From: Elusimicrobiota bacterium
GTDB lineage: Bacteria > Elusimicrobiota > Elusimicrobia > Elusimicrobiales > UBA9959
Direction of reading: 5' to 3'
Length of the DNA: 18,530 bases
Assembly: GCA_030637365.1 (NCBI GenBank)
Contig: DAOWGR010000024.1
Location: 1-18,530, forward strand
Part shown: piece after piece, positions 7,023 to 14,988 of the stretch
Numbering within the stretch: position 1 is the stretch's first letter
Layout of the letters: each line of letters begins with the position of its first letter
Notes under the pieces: generated by a model
The model's input: the letters and a program-made list of their open reading frames with translations, nothing else
The model's database searches: none
Told to the model about the DNA's origin: nothing
Program-made: the position numbers and the translations under genes

Positions 7023-8192
7023 ATGAACGAAATATCTCTTATAGCTTTATTTGTTTTTGCCGGCTGGGCCATAGCGATTGTAAAGGAAGATTTTGAAATT
7101 CAAAAAATTCTCAATAAAAAAATACTGCTCGGCATAAAACTTTTGGCTTTATTTTTTCTGGCAATGGCTTATAATACATATTTGGGCTATGCCGGCAGAG
7201 TGGATAGTTTTCTTAATATTAATTTTTACTGGCTTTGGCTTATCCATTTCGCGTGGACGCTTCTTGCCGCTATAATACTCTGGTACGGCGAAATTTGGCC
7301 GGCGGGAGACGCCAAGTTTTTTATTTTGACAAGTTCCTGTCTTCCTCTTATAAATCCGTTTATAAAAACTTTTCCGCATTATCTTTTTTTAAGCTTGCTT
7401 ATCAATATTTTCGTTGTCGCGGCTCTTTTCGCGCTTATAAATTATGTTTCGGAAGGAATAAGGCAGGCGAGCCCCTCTGATTTTTTCAATGCGCAATGGC
7501 GGGCGTTTCAGGGAAGAGCCCGCGCTTTATCCGCTCAAGGCGGCCTGAAAAAATTTTATATATTCTTTTACGCCATAAATATAGGCTTTGTTTTTTTGCT
7601 TCATCAGATATTCGCGATGGAATTAAAAGACACTTTCGGCAAAATCATATTAAGGACGGAGATAGTTTATTTTATTCTTTTCTTCTTATGGGAAAAAGTC
7701 GCCGATAATTTCAGAAGTAAAAAATGGGTTTATATATCGCTCGCGGCGTACGGAATATATTTTATTTTGGGTTATTTCCTTTTTCCTTACAGGCTTATGG
7801 AATTATTGATGGTCGCGCTGATGAATGTTCTTAAATTCAGCGTTATACTTTTTGTCGGCAGATATATGTTTGAATTTATTATGGAACAGAAAGACACTTA
7901 TTTTGCCGAGGCGCGGGAGCTTAAGCCTCATATGGTTTTATCTTCCAAGATGCTGAGAACCTTGAGAGGTAATCCCGTTTTTGAGGGGGCTTTTGATGAT
8001 TGTTTTAAGGACGGGCTTACGGCCGAGCAGATTGATATCTTAAAAGACTGGCTTGATAAATTGAAGGTGGAAAAACCAAAAGTGGAAATTATAAAAGGGC
8101 GCCCTTTCGCTTTATGGATATTCGCGGGAGCGGCCGTTTTTCTTATTTTTAACAATAATCTGGTGGAGATGTCGGGGATATTCGGCAAATGA
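7023..8192 (+). CDS. A24 prepilin/preflagellin peptidase-like membrane protein
   Basis: A polytopic membrane protein of 389 aa from the ATG at 7023. The frame is open further upstream to an ATG at 6930, but that stretch lies inside repeats. It has about nine hydrophobic segments. D23 in IAIVKEDFEIQKILNKK sits after the first membrane segment, and D96 lies in WPAGDAKFF. These match the two catalytic Asp of type IV prepilin peptidases (the D...KIxN motif and the GxGD-like motif; here AGD, so the first Gly is changed). The tail GLTAEQIDILKDWL...VEIIKGRPFALW before the last membrane segment recalls the C-terminal region of archaeal-type A24 enzymes. These proteases cut class III leader peptides of pilins, pseudopilins and archaellins at the membrane. 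The protein is longer than usual (bacterial about 260 aa, TadV/CpaA about 170). The stop overlaps the next radical SAM start (ATGA), tying it to the radical SAM operon. Confidence 0.72.
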   Translation: MNEISLIALFVFAGWAIAIVKEDFEIQKILNKKILLGIKLLALFFLAMAYNTYLGYAGRVDSFLNINFYWLWLIHFAWTLLAAIILWYGEIWPAGDAKFFILTSSCLPLINPFIKTFPHYLFLSLLINIFVVAALFALINYVSEGIRQASPSDFFNAQWRAFQGRARALSAQGGLKKFYIFFYAINIGFVFLLHQIFAMELKDTFGKIILRTEIVYFILFFLWEKVADNFRSKKWVYISLAAYGIYFILGYFLFPYRLMELLMVALMNVLKFSVILFVGRYMFEFIMEQKDTYFAEARELKPHMVLSSKMLRTLRGNPVFEGAFDDCFKDGLTAEQIDILKDWLDKLKVEKPKVEIIKGRPFALWIFAGAAVFLIFNNNLVEMSGIFGK

Positions 8193-9118
8193 ACAGAAAC
8201 GCGCTGAAAAAAACAAAGATTGTTATTTTTACCGGCTATTCCTGCAATAATAATTGCAGGTTTTGCATAAACTCAAACAAGCGGGAGCTTTTGGAAAAGA
8301 CAACGGACGAATTGATTAAAGAGATTTATCTGGCGAAGAAAAGAAAAGCGGATATTATAGAGATAATAGGCGGTGAATCCACAATAAGACCCGATTACGC
8401 GAACTTGGTTTCAGTGGCCAAAAAAATCGGTATTGAAGAGGTTTTAAGCGCCACAAACGGGAGAATATTCTCGGATTTTACCATCGCTAAAAAGATAGTG
8501 GATTGCGGCATTGACGGACTTATTTTTTCCGTGCACGGGCATAATTCAAAGACACATGATTATTTAACAAGAAGCCGAGGCAGTTTTAATGAATTGATTA
8601 AAGGAATAGAGAATTTAAAAAAGCTTGGTTTTAAGCGCATAAACGGCAATACCACCATTGTGAAGCCGAATATGCGGTTTTTGCCGCGCATAGCGGAGCT
8701 ATACGCCAAATATAAAATACGCAATGTTGAATATATTTTTGTTGATCCAACTTATGGCGGGGCTTATGATAATTTTGAAGAATTTGTGCCCAAGATATCA
8801 AAGGCGAGCGTGTTTATGAGAAAAGCCATAGATATCGGCCTTAAGCATGGTTATGATCAATGGAAAGTCAGATATGTTCCGCTTTGTTATTTTAAAGGCT
8901 ATGAAAGGCATATAAGCGAGATAAATGAAAGAAATCTTTTTTTTACCGAGCATTGGGCTCCGGATTTTAAAAATACGGACGCTTTGGCCTCAAGGCAGAT
9001 GATTTCAAGAAAAAAAACAATGAGATGCAAAGGCTGTTCGCGGTATAATGCCTGCGAGGGAATATGGTCGGAATATATTAAGCGATACGGTGACAGTGAG
9101 CTTAAGCCGGTGAAATAA
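8189..9118 (+). CDS. Short radical SAM enzyme (GGES variant)
   Basis: A 309-aa protein with C19-x3-C23-x2-C26 (CNNNCRFC), ATNGR and FSVHGHNSKTHDYLTRSRGSF. The SAM-amino-group motif is IGGESTIRPDY: Ser replaces the usual Pro of GGEP, while the preceding GGE is intact. The C-terminus has C233 in VPLCYFKGYERH and C280-x2-C283-x5-C289 followed by GIWSEYIKRYGDSELKP, so one auxiliary cluster is likely. It overlaps the A24-like gene by four bases and is followed, after 52 bases, by the SPASM-type gene at 9171. It is closest in layout to the gene at 3265. Substrate unknown. Confidence 0.87.
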   Translation: MNRNALKKTKIVIFTGYSCNNNCRFCINSNKRELLEKTTDELIKEIYLAKKRKADIIEIIGGESTIRPDYANLVSVAKKIGIEEVLSATNGRIFSDFTIAKKIVDCGIDGLIFSVHGHNSKTHDYLTRSRGSFNELIKGIENLKKLGFKRINGNTTIVKPNMRFLPRIAELYAKYKIRNVEYIFVDPTYGGAYDNFEEFVPKISKASVFMRKAIDIGLKHGYDQWKVRYVPLCYFKGYERHISEINERNLFFTEHWAPDFKNTDALASRQMISRKKTMRCKGCSRYNACEGIWSEYIKRYGDSELKPVK

Positions 9119-9170
9119 GAGAAGGGATAGAGGCAAAGCAAGCGAGTCACAAGCAAACGCAAAGAAAAAA

Positions 9171-10253
9171 ATGAGCGTCAAAGAAATAAAAACTCCGGCG
9201 GTCGCGCCGAATAATCTTGTCATATATATGAGCGTATTGTGCAATCTCAAATGCGGTTATTGCTATGCGCGAGGGTCGGAATTTAAAAAAGCGATAGAAA
9301 AAAAGGTTTTGCTCGGCGCGGTTTCAAAGTTTCTTAAGTCTTCGGCAACGGATAAAAAAATAACATTTCTTGGCGGCGAACCGTTTTTGCATTTTAATTT
9401 GATAAAAGCCGTTTTGATTTTTGTGAGAAAAGAAATGAAAAATGATTTGCCCGTTTATATATTTACCAACGGTTTTTTAATTGATAAAGAAATATCGCGT
9501 TTTATCAGTCAGTTTGACATAAATTTGGTTGTCAGCGTGAACGCGAGGGAAATCAGCAGACAGCTCGGGAGCGGTATTACAAAGATATTGAAGCGCGTTG
9601 ATGTTCAAAAGGCCGCCGCCTCCGTGGTAATTGAGAAAGAATCGGCGCATAAGCTGTTTGAAAATATTTTAAGTTTGTATAAATCGGGTTTTAGGAGCAT
9701 AGCGTGGTCGCCGGATATAACGAAAACATGGAATGAACGGGAAATTTTAATATTGCGCCGCGAGATGTTTAAAGTAAAGCGGCATTATTTTCAACTGATT
9801 AGAAACGGGCTTGAACTTTATGAAATCGCGAACGCGTATGAAATTCTGGATAAAATTCTTAAGCGTTCTTTTGATGAATGTTGCATGAGCGCGATTCTTT
9901 GCCCCGACGGGAATTTTATTCCCTGTGATAAGCTTATAGGAAGCGATGAAAAAGGCGTTAATAAATACGCTTTTAAGCGGATATCGGACTCAAAAAAGAA
10001 AGCTCTTTTTTTTAAAGAAGCTTTAAAGTACGGGGCCCGGGTAAAGACTTTAATGTGTCCGGTGGGCGCTTTCGCGTTTGGAAAATATGTTTCCGGCGCC
10101 AAAGACGCCGAAATTAAAAAAGCCGTGAGAATGCATGTAAAATTATCCGGCGCCATAGAGGAAAACTATTTTTCATTGTTCAAGCGGGCTTTGAAATATC
10201 CGGCGTTTCGGCGAATGCACAATATAAGCGAAAAGAGTTTTTTGAAATTATGA
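9171..10253 (+). CDS. Radical SAM enzyme with SPASM-like half motif
   Basis: A 360-aa protein. The radical SAM motif is C24-x3-C28-x2-C31 (CNLKCGYC), followed by FLGGEPFLHFNLI and FTNGF. C237-x9-G-x4-C252 (in ECCMSAILCPDGNFIPC) matches the first half of the SPASM signature; C296 in LMCPVG may add a ligand. The CxxCx5C half typical of full SPASM domains is not present, so probably only one auxiliary cluster is formed. Length and layout parallel the gene at 727, which has Tyr at the second SPASM Cys. The Thr/Ser-rich barrel motif of the short radical SAM proteins (SxHG) is replaced by VSVNAREISRQL. It overlaps the next gene by four bases (ATGA). Confidence 0.85.
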   Translation: MSVKEIKTPAVAPNNLVIYMSVLCNLKCGYCYARGSEFKKAIEKKVLLGAVSKFLKSSATDKKITFLGGEPFLHFNLIKAVLIFVRKEMKNDLPVYIFTNGFLIDKEISRFISQFDINLVVSVNAREISRQLGSGITKILKRVDVQKAAASVVIEKESAHKLFENILSLYKSGFRSIAWSPDITKTWNEREILILRREMFKVKRHYFQLIRNGLELYEIANAYEILDKILKRSFDECCMSAILCPDGNFIPCDKLIGSDEKGVNKYAFKRISDSKKKALFFKEALKYGARVKTLMCPVGAFAFGKYVSGAKDAEIKKAVRMHVKLSGAIEENYFSLFKRALKYPAFRRMHNISEKSFLKL

Positions 10254-11416
10254 GAAAAAAATCGGCAAATAACAAATGCTATGAAATAATTCTTAACTAT
10301 AATTGCAATGCCAAGTGCTTGTTTTGCTCGCAAGGTTCGTTTGACAAGTCATTGAACGCGAGTTTCGGCGATATAGCCAAGAATATTTATTCGGCTTATA
10401 AAAAGGGTTATCGCAGGCTCGGTTTTACCGGCGGCGAGCCTTTGTTGCGCCGCGACATGGTAAAGATCATTTCTTTGGCTAAATCCATCGGCTTTGATTT
10501 TATAAGAATTCAGACAAACGGCATAAAACTCGCGGATGAAAAATTCGCCCGGAGCTTGGTTGAGGCCGGCCTTACATTTTGCAAATTTTCTTTTTTGAGC
10601 GATAAGGCCGAGATTCATGATGATTTGGTGGGTGTTAAAGGAGCGTGGAAAAAAGCCGCGCTTGGCCTGGAAAATTTAAAAAAACTTAAAATAAGAATAG
10701 GAACCAATATACTTGTCAATAAGCTTAATTTCAGCCGCTTGCCCGAGATAATACATTATTTTCTTAAAAAAGGAATAAGCAATTTTGTGATGATTTATCC
10801 GACATATATCGGGAGTATGAGAAAGAATCATTTGAAGCTCGGGGTTTCTCTGTATGAGGCTCAAAAATATTTTATAACCGCCGTTAAGCTTATGGAAAAG
10901 GAAGGCCTAAAGGATGAGATTCTTTTTTTGAATGTGCCGCCCTGTTTTTTAAAAGGATATGAATCATTGGCCATAGGGCTTGAGCGTTTTAATACCTTGG
11001 TCACCGATCCTTCGGGCATTAAGACGGATTTGGATGAAAATGCGGGTAAAGCCAAGCTTAAGGCTTCGGCGTGCCTTAAATGCGTTTTCAAAAAAAAGTG
11101 TTCGGGCGCGGATAAAAATTATATTGATATTTGGGGGTGGACGGGCTTTGGCTTGCCGGCAAAAAAGAAAAAAGAGATTGTTGCCGGTAAAAAGATTTTT
11201 TTCTCGGACAATGAGAGATGTTTTATTGAAATACTTAAAAAAAAATCTCCCGTTTCAACCGCCGAGGCGCTAAAGCTGGCAAAAAACATAGTCTTATGCC
11301 GCGACTGTTCGGACGGAAATGTCGTTGTGTCGACGGCCCAAAGGCTTATAGAGAAAAATATTGTCGAAAAAGTTTTTAAAAAGGGGCGCTATTATTGGGC
11401 GTTTGGCGGAAAATAA
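10250..11416 (+). CDS. Radical SAM enzyme with possible winged-helix C-terminal extension
   Basis: A 388-aa protein. Residues 1 to about 300 form a short-type radical SAM enzyme: C19-x3-C23-x2-C26 (CNAKCLFC), FTGGEPLLRRDM, QTNG, the SDKAEIHDDLVGVKGAW motif, PPCFLKGYESL, and C275-x2-C278-x5-C284 for an auxiliary cluster. Residues about 317-388 are an extra domain not found in its neighbours. Its pattern (DNERCFIEILKKKSPVSTAEAL, then STAQRLIEKNIVEKVFKKGRYYWAF) looks like helix-turn-helix plus a beta wing. It also holds a CxxC (LCRDCSDG). This may be a peptide-binding or regulatory winged helix; I do not recognise a named family. The barrel tail YPTYIGSM relates it to the genes at the window start and at 17394. 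The next gene starts directly after the stop. Confidence 0.85.
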   Translation: MRKKSANNKCYEIILNYNCNAKCLFCSQGSFDKSLNASFGDIAKNIYSAYKKGYRRLGFTGGEPLLRRDMVKIISLAKSIGFDFIRIQTNGIKLADEKFARSLVEAGLTFCKFSFLSDKAEIHDDLVGVKGAWKKAALGLENLKKLKIRIGTNILVNKLNFSRLPEIIHYFLKKGISNFVMIYPTYIGSMRKNHLKLGVSLYEAQKYFITAVKLMEKEGLKDEILFLNVPPCFLKGYESLAIGLERFNTLVTDPSGIKTDLDENAGKAKLKASACLKCVFKKKCSGADKNYIDIWGWTGFGLPAKKKKEIVAGKKIFFSDNERCFIEILKKKSPVSTAEALKLAKNIVLCRDCSDGNVVVSTAQRLIEKNIVEKVFKKGRYYWAFGGK

Positions 11417-12262
11417 ATGGCTTTGCTGCGTATTATTCATAAATGCAATCAAGACTGCGTGTTTTGTTCGTATCCCGGGAAAAACGCCCGGAATAAAAAG
11501 CATGATTTTAACGCTTATTGCCGTGAAGCGGCGCATTCAAAAGACAATCTTATTCAGATATCCGGCGGCGAGCCTTTTCTCGCCGGCGCCGTTAATCTTT
11601 TAAAGCTTGTTCTTTGCGCCGCGAAAAATAATAAGAAAATAGAAATACAAACCAATGCTTCGCTTATTAAAGATGTTCCTTTAAGTGTTTTAAAAAAGCT
11701 CGTTAAAGCGGTTAATTTATCGCAAGGATATTTTAATGTGAATCTTTCGGCGGCGGATTCGGTTATGGACGGAAAGATAAGCGGCGTTCGGAATATTTTT
11801 TCGGATAAGATAAAAGGCGTAAAATTACTGCTTAAATTCGGCGCCGATATAAGGTTGACTTATATTGTTTGCAGGTTGAATTATCGGCAAGCGCCCGAAT
11901 TCGTGGAATTTGCGCTTAAGAAGTTTCCCGGCGTTAAATGGCTGCAGTTCAGTTTTGTCAAGGCTATGGGAAAAGCTTTGACAAAAAAAATCGTCCCGAA
12001 ATATTTGACCGCGTCAAAATACATCATTAAGGCGGCTTCGCTTTGCGAGCGGAATAAAATCAAATGTGAAATTGATCATATTCCGCTTTGTATGCTGGGA
12101 GCTTATTATCGTTTAAATGTTGATATTGGAAAAATTGTCTTGAATAAAGGCGGTTTGCACAGGAAAGAAAAGACTCATATACAAAGATGTTTAAAATGCA
12201 AATATGTTAATATTTGCTCAGGACCGAGAAAAGATTATCTCAAAATATACGGAGACCTGTAA
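11417..12262 (+). CDS. Short radical SAM enzyme
   Basis: A 281-aa protein beginning immediately after the previous stop codon. It has C10-x3-C14-x2-C17 (CNQDCVFC), ISGGEPFLAG and QTNAS. The tail has C225 in IPLCMLGAYYR and C258-x2-C261-x5-C267 (CLKCKYVNIC), followed by SGPRKDYLKIYGDL. It is the shortest of the set, ending at the Tyr-Gly motif without the usual EF.P tail. The conserved SxHGxxxxxHD motif of its relatives is degenerate here (NLSAADSVMDGKI), so the active site lining differs. Its last codon overlaps the ATG of the cysteine desulfurase-like gene, and GGAG at 12251-12254 inside its 3' end serves as that gene's ribosome binding site. Confidence 0.87.
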   Translation: MALLRIIHKCNQDCVFCSYPGKNARNKKHDFNAYCREAAHSKDNLIQISGGEPFLAGAVNLLKLVLCAAKNNKKIEIQTNASLIKDVPLSVLKKLVKAVNLSQGYFNVNLSAADSVMDGKISGVRNIFSDKIKGVKLLLKFGADIRLTYIVCRLNYRQAPEFVEFALKKFPGVKWLQFSFVKAMGKALTKKIVPKYLTASKYIIKAASLCERNKIKCEIDHIPLCMLGAYYRLNVDIGKIVLNKGGLHRKEKTHIQRCLKCKYVNICSGPRKDYLKIYGDL

Positions 12263-13512
12263 TGGCGGGCAAAAAAAATATTCTGCCTTTAAAAAAAGAA
12301 TTTCCCGCGATAAGCGACAAGATTTCAAAAAAAGCGATAGTATATCTTGATAGCGCTTGTACGGCTTTAAAAATGAAATCGGCGGCCAATGAGCAGAGAG
12401 ATTTTTTGCTCAAATTGGGCGCTTGCGCCGGCAATAGGTCGGTTCATTTGCTTAGCCGCGAAGTGGAAACCGAATTTTACTCGGCGCGAAAAGCCATTGC
12501 CGGGTTTATCGGGGCCAAAAGCCCCGAAGAAATAGTTTTTACAAGCGGAACGACCGAAGGGGCCAATCTTGTCGCCATGAGCTTCCCTTTTAAAAAGGGC
12601 GATGAAGTTATTCTTTCTCCTTTGGAGCATAACAGCGTTTTTCTTCCTTTTTATCGTTTAAGCAAGCGGGGGAAAATAAAGCTTAAAATTATTCCGCTTA
12701 AAGATTTTAAGCCGGATTTTAGCGCTTATAAAAAGATGCTAACTTTTAAAACGGCGCTTGTTTGCGTGACCCGCGCGTCCAATATTTTCGGCGGCGCCGT
12801 GGATATTAAAAAATTCATAAGCGCGGCTCATAAAAAAAAGGCTAAAGTTTTTATTGACGCCGCTCAGTATATTCCCACTCATAAAGAAAATGTCGGCGAT
12901 TTAAACGCGGATATGCTCGCTTTTTCCGGGCATAAAATGGGCGCGCCTTTCGGCACCGGCGTTTTATATGTTAAAAAAAACCTTTTTGGATTTTTAAAGC
13001 CTTCAAAATTGGGAGGCGGAACCGTTAAAAAAATAATTCGCGAAAACGGTTTGTATAAAGTTGATTTTTTCAAGAGCAACGCGGCTTATGAGGCGGGCAT
13101 TCAAAATTATTCGGGGGCGGTTGCGCTTAAAAAATCCTTTGAATTATTGCATAAGATAGGTTATAAAAATATTCGGGCGCATATTCGGAAAATAGTTGAA
13201 TACGCCCGCTTAAAGCTTTCGTCTTTTAAAGAAATAAAAATCATGGGCAATGGCAAAGAATTGAGCGAAGGCAGCATAATATCTTTTGTTTGTGAAAATC
13301 CGCGATTTTCAGTTATTGATTTTAATATTTTTCTGCAGGAGTATTCGTCCGAATATTTTGTGGCGGTAAGATGCGGGCGGCATTGCGCGGATTTGGCCGT
13401 TTTAAATTCGGGCGTAAAATCAACGGTCCGATTATCATTTTTTATTTACAGCTCAAAGCGCGATATTGATATCTTTTGCGACGCTCTCGGGGCTTATTTG
13501 AAATCTCTTTAA
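12262..13512 (+). CDS. SufS-like class V aminotransferase / cysteine desulfurase
   Basis: A 416-aa protein from the ATG at 12262 (TAATG overlap, GGAG eight bases upstream). An upstream in-frame ATG at 12214 would overlap the previous gene by 49 bases and is not preferred. It is a PLP fold-type I enzyme: YLDSACTALK near the N-terminus, TSGTTEGANLVA, LEHNSVFLPF, FIDAAQ, and the PLP Schiff-base lysine K225 in FSGHKMGAPFGTGVLY. C375 in VRCGRHCADL aligns with the catalytic Cys of group II cysteine desulfurases (SufS/CsdA; RxGHHCA), so persulfide formation from cysteine is expected. It ends the radical SAM operon. It could supply sulfur for Fe-S cluster assembly or repair in these cluster-rich enzymes, or for a thio-modification. 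No SufE/SufU/CsdE partner is seen. A desulfurase-fold enzyme with another substrate remains possible. Confidence 0.85.
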   Translation: MAGKKNILPLKKEFPAISDKISKKAIVYLDSACTALKMKSAANEQRDFLLKLGACAGNRSVHLLSREVETEFYSARKAIAGFIGAKSPEEIVFTSGTTEGANLVAMSFPFKKGDEVILSPLEHNSVFLPFYRLSKRGKIKLKIIPLKDFKPDFSAYKKMLTFKTALVCVTRASNIFGGAVDIKKFISAAHKKKAKVFIDAAQYIPTHKENVGDLNADMLAFSGHKMGAPFGTGVLYVKKNLFGFLKPSKLGGGTVKKIIRENGLYKVDFFKSNAAYEAGIQNYSGAVALKKSFELLHKIGYKNIRAHIRKIVEYARLKLSSFKEIKIMGNGKELSEGSIISFVCENPRFSVIDFNIFLQEYSSEYFVAVRCGRHCADLAVLNSGVKSTVRLSFFIYSSKRDIDIFCDALGAYLKSL

Positions 13513-13592
13513 ACCGACAGTTCGCGCGATATTTTTTAATTCAGAACTATTTTAAATCGGAATTATATTTATTTGATAGAATTATTATATTC

Positions 13593-13598
13593 GGGAGG
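13593..13598 (+). promoter_or_regulatory. Ribosome binding site deciding a GTG start
   Basis: GGGAGG lies five bases before the GTG at 13604. The closer ATG at 13599 reads ATG-CCG-TGA and terminates at once, so GTG is the start of the M20 hydrolase gene. The preceding 80 bases are AT-rich and could hold a promoter, but no clear -35/-10 pair can be assigned. Confidence 0.7.
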
Positions 13599-13603
13599 AT
13601 GCC

Positions 13604-14794
13604 GTGATTGACGCTAAAAAAATAAACGATGCCGTAAAAAAGCAAGAAAAAAATATAGTCAATTTTGCCAGGGACTTGGTGAGGATTTCAAGTTTTTCAA
13701 TGAAAGAAGGCCCTGTCGCCAAAAGAATATTAAAAGAAATGAAAAAAGTCGGTTTTGATAAAGCCAAGATAGATAAAATGGGCAATGTTATAGGATTCAT
13801 AGGCAAGGGCAAGAAAAAAATAATGATGGACGCTCATATGGATACGGTCGGAGTGGGCGATAAATCGGCTTGGAAAATAGATCCGTTCGCCGGAATTCTG
13901 AAAAACGGAGTTATTTACGGCAGGGGCGCCACCGACCAAAAATTGTCAATGGCTTCCATGGTTTACGCCGGAAAAATCATAAAGGAACTCAAGCTTTACA
14001 ATGATTTTACTTTGATGATAGTGGGCTCGTGCCAGGAGGAAGATTGCGATGGTCTTCCATTGCTTCATATAATCAATAAAGAAAAGCTTAAACCGGATTT
14101 TGTAATTTTAACCGAGCCGACAAATCTTGCCGTTTATAGGGGGCATAGAGGCAGAATGGAAATGAAGGTCATTGTTAAAGGCAAATCCTGCCACGCTTCC
14201 GCTCCCGAGCGCGGCGATAACGCGGTGATAAAGATGACCGCGATAGCGCAAGAGATAACCGCGCTTAATAAGAAACTGAAAAAAGATAAATTTTTGGGCA
14301 AAGGAACCGTGGCCGTGACTTCCATAGAATGCAAGACACCTTCGTTAAATGCCATTCCCGATGAATGTTCCGTTTATTTGGACCGGAGGCTTAGCGCCGG
14401 GGAGACGCTTAAGACTTCAGTGGCTGAGATTAAACGGCTTGCGGCGGTTAAAAAATTCAAGGCTAAAGTTGAAGTTCTTCAATATGAAGCCGTTTCATGG
14501 AAGGGATTAAAGGTGGGGCAGGAGAAATATTTTCCCACATGGGTTTTGCCGGCGCATCATAAGCTTGTGCGGGCGGCGGAACGCGCCGGTCAAATCGCTT
14601 TGGGAAAGAAACCGCTTGTGGATAAATGGGTGTTTTCCACCAATGGCGTTGCCAGCGCGGGGCGCTTGAAAATACCGTCAATAGGGTTCGGCCCGTCAAA
14701 TGAAATTTACGCGCATACGGTTAATGAGAATATGCCTGTAAGTCATTTGCTGAAAGCGGCCGTTTTTTACGCGAGCATAGGAAAGTTTCTGTAA
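13604..14794 (+). CDS. ygeY: YgeY-type M20 family metallohydrolase
   Basis: A 396-aa protein, close to E. coli YgeY (about 400 aa), starting at GTG. Metal-site motifs of the M20 family are visible: H78 and D80 in DAHMDTVGVG, GRGATDQ, the catalytic QEEDCDG, TEPT, and the terminal His in EIYAHTVNE. YgeY-like signatures are VYAGKIIKEL, YRGHRGRMEM, SCHASAPERGDNAV and WVFSTNGVASAGR. The family hydrolyses amide or ureido-type bonds of small molecules. In E. coli ygeY lies with ygeW, ygeX, a hydantoinase and a carbamate kinase in a cluster tied to anaerobic purine/uric acid breakdown. Here the carbamoyltransferase and carbamate kinase follow downstream but no ygeX or hydantoinase is in the window, so the substrate may differ. 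Confidence 0.87.
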   Translation: MIDAKKINDAVKKQEKNIVNFARDLVRISSFSMKEGPVAKRILKEMKKVGFDKAKIDKMGNVIGFIGKGKKKIMMDAHMDTVGVGDKSAWKIDPFAGILKNGVIYGRGATDQKLSMASMVYAGKIIKELKLYNDFTLMIVGSCQEEDCDGLPLLHIINKEKLKPDFVILTEPTNLAVYRGHRGRMEMKVIVKGKSCHASAPERGDNAVIKMTAIAQEITALNKKLKKDKFLGKGTVAVTSIECKTPSLNAIPDECSVYLDRRLSAGETLKTSVAEIKRLAAVKKFKAKVEVLQYEAVSWKGLKVGQEKYFPTWVLPAHHKLVRAAERAGQIALGKKPLVDKWVFSTNGVASAGRLKIPSIGFGPSNEIYAHTVNENMPVSHLLKAAVFYASIGKFL

Positions 14795-14988
14795 GGAGCC
14801 GTTTAGAATTCGCGGTCAAGAAATGAATTAAAAACATGCTTTGAATGGAGTGTTTTTCATTGCGCTCTATTAAAGATGACAATTTACCCGATTTTTAGTA
14901 TATTTAGTTTATAGCCGTCAGTTTTTTTATACGGAGTATATGCCGGGCAAAGGCGCGGGGCGCGCCGGAAAGTTTTAGGAGGAAAGTC
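14795..14988. other. Intergenic spacer with weak stem-loop and ribosome binding site
   Basis: A 194-base spacer. AAAAACA (14830-14836) pairs with TGTTTTT (14851-14857), and flanking ATGA/TCAT extends the stem across a three-base bulge. This is AT-rich, has no T-tract after it, and is only a doubtful terminator. An AT-rich stretch at about 14880-14935 may contain a promoter. AGGAGG at 14977-14982, six bases before the ATG, is the strongest Shine-Dalgarno in the window and suggests high expression of the downstream gene. Confidence 0.45.

Noticed and set aside
12214..12261. Upstream start at 12214 for the cysteine desulfurase-like gene
   Set aside because: It would overlap the preceding gene by 49 bases. 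The ATG at 12262 has GGAG at good spacing and a one-base stop/start overlap typical of this operon.
14830..14857. Rho-independent terminator after the YgeY-type gene
   Set aside because: The stem is almost only A-T pairs, has a three-base bulge when extended, and no T-run follows; kept only as a note in the spacer entry.
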